Below are positions 46,475-58,349 of a DNA stretch of 64,000 bases, in pieces. The stretch lies in contig OZ017769.1 of the NCBI GenBank assembly GCA_963969345.1, positions 6,637,725 to 6,701,724 on the forward strand, given 5' to 3'. Position 1 is the stretch's first letter, and each line of letters opens with the position of its first letter. The position numbers and the translations under genes are program-made. The stretch comes from Turbatrix aceti (lineage: Eukaryota; Nematoda; Chromadorea; Rhabditida; Panagrolaimidae). Under the pieces are notes generated by a model. It saw only the letters and a program-made list of their open reading frames with translations. It did no database searches and had not been told where the DNA came from.

Positions 46475-49400
46475 ATGGCGAAGAAACCCGGCGGAAAGCT
46501 GAAAGAGTGGTTCAGCGTGCCAAAAGACCGCAAAACATGTCGTCCGGCTACTTACCGCGAGATGGTATGTTACTTGTACTTTGGGTCGTAATCAAGGCTG
46601 TGTTTTTCAAAAATGCCGGAAAAGGAGTGCAGCGATTTTTTTTCAAAAAAAGAAAACGGGAGCGAACAGGAAAAATAAGTACAAAAAATAAAGCCTTGTC
46701 GCAATTTATTCACTGTATTGTAGTTACGGTACGCCGATCGATTGGACTACTGTTTACTGGCAGTGGGCATCATCGGCAGCTTCGCCGCCGGCGCCTGCAT
46801 CCCGATCAACCTGATCGCGTTCCAAGGCATCGTATCGACCCTGATCAGCGGCCAGCAGAAATACGATACCGGCGACTTCGACAAAGATGAGTTTGTTTCC
46901 GGAATCCAGAGCAACGCCTGGATCTACTTCGGCAACGGCTTCTTTATTTTTTTGGCGAATCTGCTAGGCGTGAGTTTTTTCAAAACATTCTGCGCTCATA
47001 AACTTGAATTTTCAGAACTCCGCTTTATTCGCGCTCTGTGAGCGGCAAGTGTTCCGTTACAGAAAAAGATTTCTGCACTCTGTTCTCAACCAGGACATGG
47101 AGTGGTTTGATCACAACGAGATTGGCTCGCTAACTCACAAGATTAATGCGTAAGTTTTTCGTAAGCCGACGCTAATTGAAACGACGCGCGCGCTTTTAGC
47201 AACATCGAGAAAATCAAGGACGGCGCCAGCGATAAAGTGGGCATCGCAATCCACGCCGTTGGCTGCCTTGTATCTGGAGTGCTGGTAGCGTTCTTCCAAA
47301 GCTGGAAGATGACGCTCATCATGCTGTGCATCATCCCCTGCATGGCGCTATCCGTGCTTGCCTCGGCGAAAGCACTCGCAGCGTCAGTGCGCAAGGAGAT
47401 GCACGAGTACTCGGCGGCGGGCGCCATCGCGGACGAAGTGCTTTCCGGCATTCGGACCGTGATGGCCTTCAACGCGCAGCACTTTGAGCAGGAGCGCTAC
47501 CGAGTTCGTCTAAAGCAAGGCCGGGTCATTGGTATCCGCAAAGCCGCACTCACTGCCTTTTTTGCCGCCTGTATGCAACTCGTCATTTTTGCTTTCATGG
47601 GCGGCGTTTTCTACTATGGCACCATGCTTGTGGTCTACGAAGGGATGATTAGCGGAAAAGTGTTCAGCGTCTTTTGGACAATTCTGATCGGTGCAATGCG
47701 CTTTAGCATGGCACTGCCACAAATCAATGTGCTTCTTGGCGCCAAAGCGGCCGCTGGTGAGCTCTTCGAAGTCATCGACAGGGTACATTGTTGATTTATT
47801 GATCGGTCTAGAATTGCGCTTTACAGAAACCAACACTGGACTGCACCTCAAAGTCCGGAATTGTCCTGCAAGACGTTAAAGGACACATTGAGTTCAGCAA
47901 CATTCATTTTCGATATCCCAGCCGGCCGGAGATCACAGTGCTGAACGGCATCAGCTTCGAGGTCAAACCGGGACAGACGGTCGCGTTGGTGGGCCACTCG
48001 GGATGCGGAAAATCCACTCTGGTGGGACTGCTCATGCGGTACTACACGCAGGAAGGAGGCAGCGTCACGCTGGACGGCGTCCCGCTCGAAGACGTCAACG
48101 TGCAGTGGCTGCGCAGCGTCGTCGGCATTGTTTCGCAGGAGCCTGTTCTCTTCCAGGCGTCCATCGTCGACAACCTCCGTCTCGGCAGGGCCGATGTTCG
48201 TCTCGAGGACATTGAGGAGGCCTGCCGCGTGGCCAACGCGCATGACTTTATCTCGAAGCTGCCGCAGGGCTACGACACTTTTATCGGGGAAGGCGGCATC
48301 AAGCTTTCTGGAGGCCAGAAACAGCGACTGGCCATCGCCCGTGCCCTCGTTCGTCAGCCCAGGATCTTGCTGCTCGATGAAGCGACATCGGCGCTGGACA
48401 CAGAATCTGAACGCGTTGTTCAAGCTGCCTTGGACGCCGCAGCTTCCGGGCGTACGACTATCACGATTGCTCATCGGCTCTCGACTGTTCGCAACGCAGA
48501 TCGCATTATTGTCTTCGACAAAGGCACCATAGTCGAGTCAGGCACACATGAGGAGCTGCTTGCCTTTGACGGGGCTTACAAACAGCTCGTCGCAGCCCAG
48601 CACGTCAAAGGTTCCACTGCCGAGACCGAAGTCGTCGAAGAGGACGAGAAAGAAGCCGCGCACTCGAGGGCATCTTCATTGCTTGCAGACAAACGCTTCC
48701 GTCGTTCTCTCTCTTCCGTGCGGAATGCTGACGGCGCTGATGTTTACATTGAAGAGTTTGTTTTGGCGGTACATTTTCTTCCTCCAAATATGTGATTTCA
48801 GCTTACAGGACGAACTGCACCTGGCAGGCGGGTCAGTGCCTTCTACCTGCGATATGTTCCGGTACATCGGCCACGAAATGCGGTTCTTCGGTACCGGTTT
48901 TGTGCTGGCCATCATTCGGGGCTGCTGCTGGCCGGCGTACACAGTTGTCTACAGCCGCATCTTCAAGGCGATTGCCACATTCCAGGCTGATGGCAACGTT
49001 GATGTCATTCAGGGTGAGGCGGTGACAAACGCTGTTCTATTTGGCGTCATCGCCATCATCGCCGGAGTCACCACTTTTCTGTCCGGCTTTATGCTGGGCA
49101 AAGCGGGCGAAACCGTGGCATATCGCCTCCGGACTTCTGTTTATGAAAATCTGCTGCGCCAAGATGCGACCTTTTTCGATGCCTCCGGGCACAGCGTGGG
49201 GGCCCTCACGTCTCGACTGTCGCAAGACGCCGCCAACGTCCAGGCTGCCATTGACCAGCGTTTCGCTGAAGTGTTGCAAGGATTTACGGCCGTGGTTGTG
49301 GGAATCGTCGTCGGATTTACCGTCGGTTGGAATGAGGCGCTGTTTTGTCTTTTTGTCGCGCTTTTGGTCATTGCGATACAGACTGTCATTTCAATGTACC

Positions 49401-50685
49401 TAAGGCGACGCGGCATAGCAGACGCTCAATCCGCCGGAGATGCCGCCCGGATTGTAACTGAGTCCATCGAAAACGTCAAAACCGTTCAGGCGCTCACCGG
49501 GCAGCAGCACATTTTTGAGAAGTTCGGTGACGCCGCGCGCGCCCCACACTCCCGAGCATATGCAAGAGGTGTTGTGATGTCTGTCAGCATTGCCACGGCA
49601 AATTCGTACATCGCCTTTAACTTCTGGGCCTGCTACCTTTTCGGCATGTGGCTCGTCGTCAACGATTGGTCCCAGCCGTATGCCATCTTCCAGTGAGTTT
49701 ATGCACTGCTTTGCGTCAACTGACATGAATTATTGTTTTAGAGTCGTAGAAGCGATAACAATTGCCGGGACGCTCATGTCGTCATCCGCGTCGTACTTCC
49801 CAGAATTCATCCGGGCACGCGTTTCTGCGGGTCTCATGTTCAGCATGCTGCACGCACAGCCACAGATCGACAATCTGGCGTCGTCTGGTGTCACAAAAGT
49901 GAGCTCCATTTGCTGTCTTGATGTAAGCGGACTCCTTGTTTCAGCCAATCACAGGAGACATCGAAGTTGAAGGCGTCGGCTTTGCCTACCCCAACACGCG
50001 TAAAGTACGGATCCTACAAGACTTGCACCTCCGAGTGCAACCGGGCAGGACTGTAGCGCTCGTTGGGCCCAGTGGCTGCGGCAAGTCAACGCTGATTCAG
50101 CTGCTCGAGCGCTTCTACGACGTGACAGCCGGTGCACTGCGCGTCGATGGCACGGACGTCCGCAAGTTCAACGTCCAGCACCTGCGGGGCTCTACCGCGC
50201 TCGTCAGTCAGGAACCGACCCTGTTCAACCTCTCCATCCGGGACAACATTGCGTACGGACTCACGGAGGCCTCGGACGCTGACGTGCAAGCGGCTGCTCG
50301 ACTCGCGAACATCGACGCTTTCGTGAGCAGTTTGCCCGAAGGCTACGAGACGAGCGTCGGCGGGCGCGGCACCCGGCTCTCCGGTGGCCAGCGTCAGCGC
50401 ATCGCCATTGCGCGGGCGATCATCCGGAAACCCAAGATCCTGCTGCTCGACGAAGCGACCGCCGCACTCGACGGAGAGTCCGAGCGGCTTGTCCAAGAGG
50501 CCCTTGACCGGGCCTCCTCCGGCCGGACCTGCGTCGTCGTGGCCCATCGCCTCTCGACCATCCAGAACGCCGACCTCATCTGCGTCATCGAGAACGGCCG
50601 CTGTGTAGAAGCCGGCACGCACCAGCAGTTGCTCGAGCGCGCCGGGCTCTACTACCGCCTAGTCAAGTCGCAATCCATGGCATGA
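46475..50685 (+). CDS. P-glycoprotein-type ABC transporter, ABCB family (copy 1)
   Basis: Exons 46475-46564, 46724-46969, 47016-47149, 47200-47782, 47827-48768, 48809-49692, 49742-49898 and 49945-50685, in phase, 1258 residues. It is a full transporter (TMD1-NBD1-TMD2-NBD2) that exports lipophilic compounds across the plasma membrane using ATP. TMD1 begins [21 protein letters not shown]1 has Walker [10 protein letters not shown], signature LSGGQKQR and Walker [16 protein letters not shown]2 begins about residue 640. NBD2 has [17 protein letters not shown] and [12 protein letters not shown]. All catalytic motifs are present. The start follows a TTTAG acceptor by nine bases. It is a tandem copy of the gene at 52291, with identical intron positions. 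Confidence 0.96.
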
Positions 50686-52290
50686 CCTATCAATCGGGTG
50701 CAGGCTAATTTCTTTGACAAATTTCCTTATTTATGTATGTTGAGCCTTTTTTTGCTCGCGATCAATGAAGTGGCAAGAAATACGTTTGCTGTTTTCTGGG
50801 ATTGTCGGGGCTGCATTTGTTTTTGGGGTGTTGCTCGTATCTGTGACCGATTTGACGGCGATACGTCCAGGAATAACGATTTTGTGTGGCGGTGTGCTTA
50901 ACATAGCAAAACATCGCCAGCTTATGGTCGAGCAGGGTATCGCGGGACTGATTCAAATGATACCACTGGCTTATGCAAAAAGGTCTTACCGTTTTTTGGC
51001 CTTTGGGGGGACTCTGAGGCTTCTAGTCTGTATACGACGACCCGGATACCTTACTCAGCGTTCGAATTGTCATCCTATCGAGCGCTGAATTATGTGAATG
51101 AACTTGATGTTGCCATGAAAAGGTTTTTTTGTTTTTTTAACACTGCTTTACAGTATTATTACAAAAAAACTTATAAAAGGTCACTGAAACCAAAAAACAA
51201 TCAGTGTTGTTTTTGTTTATTGTAGAGATCAGTGTTCAAAATATAGGTGCTTATTTTTGAGACCCAAACCAGATCTGCCCAACGCCAGAATTTGGAAAAA
51301 GCTAGCCCGAATAAATCTAAAAAATATATGCTAATTTTTTTTAAAACTGCAAATTATTTAAAAAAAATTTAAAAAATTTAGAATTATTTAAAAATAAATT
51401 ACAGTTTTTTTAAAGTACAATTGTAGATACTGAATTTTTTTTAATAGAAAAAAACAGTTGATCATCCTTATCTTTTGCGCACCGGGCTTAGGCAAGCCGC
51501 TTTCGTCCTTTCCGGTCACTCTCTTCTCTGAAGAGGACAACGCGTGCTCTTCGACAAGCCTTCACTTTCTCCCCTTGTCTCTTTGGAATAACACACTTTC
51601 TATTTCTGTCCTGCAAGCTCGCATACTGGCGAAGCTTGAACGTCTCTGTCTGTGCATAATAAATTGTTTTGAACGGCAATTAGTGGTCACTGATCTCTCA
51701 GAAAACTCTAGTTCGAATCCTGGATTCTGCCCCCGATCTTTCTAATTGTCTGAATTTTACATTCTTCTGCGTTTAGACTCAAAGAACCAATCTCAAAACA
51801 AGCGGGCGCTCAACTTTGTGAGCTCTGCTTTGCACGAGTAGCTCATCGGCTTTGAGTATTTGTATAGTTCATCGACCAGGAGTGTTTGCTGGTTTTAAAG
51901 ACATTTTGCAAGTTTTATGCAATAATATTGCACAGTAGTGTTAAAAAAACAAAAAGCACGCGTTGGTTAGGATAACATGTACATAATTTCACGCGCCCTG
52001 GATAGCTTATCATAACCACGTTTTTAATCATATGAAAATAACTTTTTCAAGAACAGAATTTTCCTTCTGTTTTTTATAGCGCAGATTACGATAATATTTT
52101 TTTGTAAATTACACTAATATGTTTTCGAGATACAGTGCATTTTTCTTTAAATTATCGATAACATATTTTTTTTGATATTCTCCTTTCTTCCGAACATATA
52201 ATTATTTTGAACATGCAAAAATAACATTGAAGATGTATTGGTGTCAAGACTATGTACGTATAGTGCGCCGTTGCTGTTTAGGTGCGAACG
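50686..52290. other. Spacer between P-glycoprotein copies
   Basis: The first 400 bases carry the copy of the upstream region (about 50750-51080). About 51100-52260 is AT-rich, with no counterpart before copy 1, and looks like an insertion or a diverged stretch. No terminal repeats were identified. A short TTCGAATCC-containing segment near 51712 recalls a tRNA T-arm, but no full tRNA fold was found. Confidence 0.5.
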
Positions 52291-55200
52291 ATGGCAAAGA
52301 AACCCGGCGGCCTGCTGAAAGAATGGTTCAGCGTGCCGAAGGACCGTAAGACATGTCTCCCAGCTACTTACCGCGAGATGGTTTGTTTCCTATCTCTAGC
52401 GTAGTAATCCTCGGAGCTGTAGTTACGGTACGCCGATCGATTGGACTACTGTTTACTGGCAGTGGGCATCATCGGCAGCTTCGCCGCCGGCGCCTGCATC
52501 CCAATCAACCTGATCGCGTTCCAAGGCATTGTAACGGTTCTCATCGATGGCCAAGAGAAGTACGATATCGGTGACTTCAACAAAGATGAGTTCATAGCCG
52601 GAATCCAGGAAAACACCTGGATATATCTCGGCAACGGTTTTGTCATCTTTTTGGCAAACATGCTTGGCGTTAGTTTTTTCTCGGCGTTTTGCGCACACTA
52701 ATTTGATTTTTAGAATTCGGCTTTGTTTGCGCTCTGTGAGCGGCAGGTTTTCCGCTTCCGGCAGCGTTTCCTGCGCTCCGTCCTCAACCAGGACATGGAG
52801 TGGTTTGACCACAACGAGATTGGCTCGCTAACGCACAAAATCAACGCGTGAGTCTTCTTTAATTCTCGATTCGACACTATGTGTATTTGCAGCAACGTCG
52901 AAAAGATTAAAGACGGCGCCAGTGACAAAGTGGGCATCGTGATCCAAGCCGTGGGCTGTCTGGTGTCTGGAGTGATGGTGGCATTGTACCAAAACTGGAA
53001 AATCACGCTTATCATGCTGTGCATCATCCCCTGCATGGCGCTATCCGTGCTCGCTTCGGCGAAAGCACTCGCGGCGTCAGTGCGCAAGGAGATGCACGAG
53101 TACTCGGCGGCGGGCGCCATCGCGGACGAAGTGCTTTCCGGCATTCGGACCGTGATGGCTTTCAACGCGCAGCATTTTGAGCAGGAGCGCTACCGAGTTC
53201 GTCTAAAGCAAGGACGGGTCATTGGTATTCGCAAGGCCGCACTCACTGCCTTTTTCGCCGCCTGCATGCAACTCGTGATCTTCGCCTTTATGAGCGGCGT
53301 CTTCTACTATGGCACCATGCTTGTGGTCTACGAAGGAATGGTCAGCAGCAAGGTGTTTAGTGTTTTCTGGACGATTATGGTCGGAGCGATGCGCTTCAGC
53401 AATGCACTGCCGCAGATCGACGTTCTTCTCGGAGCCAAAGCAGCGGCAGGCGAGCTTTTTGAGGTCATTGACAGAGTACGTTGCTAATTCTTTGACCGTT
53501 TACGGCTGACACTTACAGAAGCCGACCCTTGATTGCACGTCAAAAGCCGGCATTGTTCTACACGATGTTGAGGGGCACATCGAGTTCAGCAACATTCATT
53601 TCCGCTATCCCAGCCGGCCGGAGATCACAGTGCTGAACGGCATCAGCTTCGAAGTCAAACCGGGACAGACGGTCGCGTTGGTGGGACACTCGGGCTGCGG
53701 CAAATCCACTCTGGTTGGACTGCTCATGCGGTACTACACGCAGGAAGGAGGCAGCGTCGCGCTGGACGGCGTCCCGCTCGAAGACGTCAACGTGCAGTGG
53801 CTGCGCAGCGTCGTCGGCATTGTTTCGCAGGAGCCTGTTCTCTTCCAGGCGTCCATCGTCGACAACCTCCGTCTCGGCAGGGCCGATGTTCGTCTCGAGG
53901 ACATTGAGGAGGCCTGCCGCGTGGCCAACGCGCATGACTTTATCTCGAAGCTGCCGCAGGGCTACGACACTTTTATCGGGGAAGGCGGCATCAAGCTTTC
54001 TGGAGGCCAGAAACAGCGACTGGCCATCGCCCGTGCCCTCGTTCGTCAGCCCAGGATCTTGCTGCTCGATGAAGCGACATCGGCGCTGGACACAGAATCT
54101 GAACGCATTGTTCAAGCTGCCTTGGACGCCGCAGCTTCCGGGCGTACGACTATCACGATTGCTCATCGGCTCTCGACTGTTCGCAACGCAGATCGCATTA
54201 TCGTTTTTGACAAGGGCACCATAGTCGAGTCAGGCACTCATGACGAGCTGCTTGCTTTTGACGGGGCGTATAAACAGCTCGTCGCAGCCCAGCACGTAAA
54301 AGGCTCTACTGCGGAAGCTGTGATCGTCGAAGAAGACGGAAAAGAAGCCCTACACTCGAGTTCATCATCCCTGCTTACAGGCAAACGCCTCAGTCGTTCC
54401 TTTTCCTCTTTACAGAGCGCGGACGGCTCCAACGTTGAAGAGTTTGTTTCTGTGGGCTTTTTTTTTTACCTAAATTTGTGGTTTCAGATTACAGAAGGAA
54501 TTGAAATTGGAAGGCGGATATGTGCCCTCCGCTTGTGAGATGCTACGCTACATCAGCCGCGATATGCGGTACTTTGGGACCGGCTTTGTGATGTCCGTCA
54601 TCCGGGGCTGCAGCTGGCCGGCATACACCGTTGTCTACACCCGCATGTTTAAAGCGCTTGCCATATTCCAGGCAGACGGCAATGCGGAGGCCATTCGGGC
54701 CGAGGCGGTGACAAACTCGTTTCTCTTTGGCATCATCGCCATCGTCGCTGGGGTCACAACTTTCCTCTCCGGTTTTATGCTTGGCAAAGCGGGCGAAACC
54801 GTGGCATATCGCCTCCGGACTTCTGTTTATGAAAATCTGCTGCGCCAAGATGCAACCTTTTTCGATGCCTCCGGGCACAGCGTGGGGGCGCTCACGTCTC
54901 GACTCTCGCAAGACGCCGCTAACGTCCAGGCTGCCATTGACCAGCGTTTCGCCGAAGTATTGCAAGGCTTTACGGCCGGCGTCGCGGGCCTCATTGTTGG
55001 ATTTGTCGTCGGCTGGAACGAGGCCCTCTTTTGCCTCTTTGTCGCACTCGTTGTCATTTTGATACAGGCTGTTATCTCGTTTTACCTCAAAAAGCGCGGC
55101 ATAGCTGACGCCAAGGCCGCCGGAGATGCCTCCCGGATTGTGACGGAATCCATCGAGAACGTCAAAACCGTTCAGGCGCTCACCGGTCAGCAACACATTT

Positions 55201-56368
55201 TTGAGAAGTTCGGTGACGCCGCGCGCGCTCCGCACTTGCGAACCTACGTAAGTGGCGTTATGATGTCTGTCAGCATTGCCACGGCGAATTCGTATATTGC
55301 ATTGAACTTTTGGGCCTGCTACCTTTTCGGCATGTGGCTCGTCGTCAACGATTGGTCACAGCCGTATGCCATCTTTCAGTAAGTTTTTACGTGACTATGC
55401 GCCGGCTGATATCTGTTTTCAGAGTCGTAGAAGCAGTAACCGTCACCGGCACGTTTATTGCGTCATCTGCGTCCTATTTCCCAGAGTTCATTCGGGCCCG
55501 CATATCTGCGGGTATCATGTTCAGCATGCTGAATGCGCAACCAGAGATCGACAGTTTGGCTACGAATGGTGTCACAAAGGTGTGTTTTATTACCTGGTCC
55601 GGTGTAGATTGTGAGTCGTGTTTTCAGCCAATCACCGGAGACATCGAAGTTGAAGGCGTCGGCTTTGCCTACCCCAACACACGTAAAGTACGGATCCTAC
55701 AAGACTTGCACCTCCGAGTGCAACCGGGCAGGACTGTAGCGCTCGTTGGGCCCAGTGGCTGCGGCAAGTCAACGCTGATTCAGCTGCTCGAGCGCTTCTA
55801 CGACGTGACAGCCGGTGCGCTACGCGTCGATGGCACGGACGTCCGCAGGTTCAACGTCCAGCACCTGCGGGGCTCTACCGCGCTCGTCAGTCAGGAACCG
55901 ACCCTGTTCAACCTCTCCATCCGGGACAACATTGCGTACGGACTCACGGAGGCCTCGGACGCTGACGTGCAAGCGGCTGCCCGACTCGCGAACATCGACG
56001 CCTTCGTGAGCAGTTTGCCCGAAGGCTACGAGACAAGCGTCGGCGGGCGCGGCACCCGGCTCTCCGGTGGCCAGCGTCAGCGCATCGCCATTGCGCGGGC
56101 GATCATCCGGAAACCCAAGGTCCTGCTGCTCGACGAAGCGACCGCCGCACTCGACGGAGAGTCCGAGCGGCTTGTCCAAGAGGCCCTTGACCGGGCCTCC
56201 TCCGGCCGGACCTGCGTCGTCGTGGCCCATCGCCTCTCGACCATCCAGAACGCCGACCTCATCTGCGTCATCGAGAACGGCCGCTGCGTAGAAGCCGGCA
56301 CGCACCAGCAGTTGCTCGAGAGCGCCGGGCTCTACTACCGCCTAGTCAAGTCGCAATCCATGGCATGA
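52291..56368 (+). CDS. P-glycoprotein-type ABC transporter, ABCB family (copy 2)
   Basis: Exons 52291-52380, 52423-52668, 52714-52847, 52893-53475, 53519-54451, 54495-55378, 55423-55579 and 55628-56368, in phase, 1255 residues. Domain order and motifs are as in copy 1 (both Walker A, LSGGQ and Walker B sets intact). Exon lengths are identical except exon 5, which is three codons shorter. The NBD1 and NBD2 exons are nearly identical in DNA to copy 1, whereas parts of the TMDs, the linker after NBD1 and all introns differ. The substrate-contact TMD regions thus differ more than the ATP-binding parts, which may mean different drug ranges (inference). Confidence 0.96.
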
Positions 56369-57500
56369 CCTATCAGCCGGGTGCAAATAAATTGTTTCGA
56401 CTATTTTCCCTGTTAGTTTTAACAATGAAACGAGAAACAATGAAGTACAGGTCTGTGAAAAGCGATGTACGCTGTACGCTGGGGGTATGTCACGGAGTCT
56501 GGAGTCAAGTGGGAGATCAGTTAATTTTCATGCTAGGTTGGGGAGTCTTAGTGGTGATAAGGATGATAGCGTCTGCGCGAACCACGATATCCACAGGCGG
56601 GATGTGGGCGGCAACGGTCTCGGGTGTACTCAAAGTGTTCCTTCTGCTGGATACGAAATAGCTTTAGCAGGTTCCCATGCTAAAGAATCCAAAAAACAGG
56701 AAAATCATTTAAAAAATGGCAATAAAGGTCATAAGCCCACAGGGATCAGCGTCGAATTTCGTCACGTGCCTCGTCGATCGTAAAGAGTGTTATGAGGCGA
56801 GTGACATCATAACACTCTTTGATCAGAAGGTCTTGGGGGGCCTTTGCAAGTTTCTCCTGCAAGTAGTCCAGATGGGGAAAAGAACTCACGAACAAATCAA
56901 ATCGATACATTGACGCCCAAGTGGACATCATTTGTGCCATTGTCGTTAGTGCCGAGCGAGCAGGCCAGGCCGCTCGCTCGAATGCTCGGCTCGAAAAATT
57001 CGAGCAACCCAAAAGCTTAGCGCGGCAATTTTGGCTTTGTTGGCTTGCTTCATTACAAAAGCTCGAGATCACAATAGAGATCTGGTTTGTTTGGCCTAGC
57101 TGCATTGAAGACTACAGATTGCAAGAATTTTTTTATCACTGTCTCTGAAAGACGCTGATTTGCTATTGTTTTAATTTTATATAAATTTTGCTTTTGTATT
57201 GTCGGAATTTCGTTGTCGTTATAACTTGTGTGAGAAGCAGGGATGATTCAGGTTCCTGCACCTCACACAATGAAATAAATGAAATTGGAAAAAAATGAAT
57301 GTTCTCTGAAATGATCCCGATACATCTTGAAATTCTTTTTTCTGAGGGGAAATTCAAGATGATCTTGGCAGAGTCAAGGAGAATCGCGTGAATATTCCCC
57401 GGAGAATATTTATATTAAACCCATTTTTTATCCCTGGCGAGGAGCTAAGTATTTAGGAAACCTTTTTGGAGGAAGCTTGGGATACATCACATTTCATAAC
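56369..57500. other. Spacer with hairpins, before the retroelement
   Basis: No gene was recognised. It contains three short perfect inverted repeats (stems 56782-56795 with 56807-56820, 56953-56961 with 56972-56980, and 56989-56995 with 56999-57005). Confidence 0.5.
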
Positions 57501-58079
57501 TGTAACGTTTGTAACGTTCCGTCGTCACTCCGTCACTCCCACGCCACGCAGTGGGAAAATGCGCGGTGACGCAGTGGGAAATGCGCGGTGTATTTTGCGG
57601 CCGCACCGGAAATTCCACCACTGCGCCGTCATCATCAACACCGGAAATTCCCACGGTGCGCCACCAACCCCACTGCGCCGTCATCATCAACACCGCCCCC
57701 AAGCTAACTTCACACCGCCCCAAGCTAACTTCCGCTCCAGCCTCCAGGCCCTTCCCGGCTCCAGCTCCGTACACTTATAAAGGGCGCCGTTGTCTCCTCC
57801 CGGCTCAGAATTCAAATTCAACCCCTCCGCTTTTCCCCGTTCGTTTCTTTTCGTTTCTTTTTTTTTTTTATTTGTTGCCTTTTGTTTGCCTTCTCCTCTC
57901 CATCCCCCGCCGTGGCTCTAACTATTTTTTTTATATATTGTATTAACCGTGTTCCTATTTTTTTTTGTATATCTTTTATATCGTGGGGTTTTAATTACCC
58001 AAGTTTGAGTTTGAGATAAACCCTGCTCTTTGAATTGATCGATTACGCACACACGCTCACCTAACACGAGGACGTAACA
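57501..58079 (+). repeat. 5' LTR of a retroelement
   Basis: Begins TGTAACG and ends CGTAACA (TG...CA with a near-inverted terminus). It is followed after three bases by a primer-binding-site-like sequence. U3 contains a duplicated CGCAGTGGGAAA-ATGCGCGG segment (57545-57590) and repeated CGCCGTCATCATCAACACCG. A TATAAAG lies at 57776-57782. No second LTR was found in the window, so the exact start rests on one copy. Confidence 0.65.
57776..57782 (+). promoter_or_regulatory. TATA-box-like element in the LTR
   Basis: TATAAAG about 300 bases before the LTR end, a usual U3 position. Confidence 0.5.
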
Positions 58080-58082
58080 TTT

Positions 58083-58100
58083 TGGTGCCACGACTAATCG
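58083..58100 (+). other. Primer-binding site
   Basis: TGGTGCCACGACTAATCG begins three bases after the LTR. The leading TGG pairs with the CCA end of a tRNA. The tRNA identity was not determined. Confidence 0.6.
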
Positions 58101-58349
58101 ACCGCAGGACCAGCTCCTCCCGCAAACAGTTGGTTTAACCGTTTTCTTTTTTTTTTCTTTCTATATAAGTTGTCCCTACCTTCCGGAAGTTCCCCCCCCC
58201 CTTTTTTTTCACCTTTTGTGATCTAAGTGAATTGAATTGAATTTTATTTATTCTTTTTCGAAAAACAAAAAGTCTATCCGAATTGAACTTTAATTTTGCA
58301 AAAGTCTATACTGAAAATTATTTTCGGAATTTCGATTACAAAAAAAAAA

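Noticed and set aside
51655..51735. tRNA-like segment containing TAGTTCGAATCCTGG
   Set aside because: A T-arm-like sequence is present, but I could not form a complete cloverleaf with a proper acceptor stem and anticodon arm. It may be a decayed tRNA or SINE piece.
56746..57105. Minus-strand frame of 119 residues with protein-like composition
   Set aside because: No splice context or family match, and it overlaps several hairpins. Coding is not supported.
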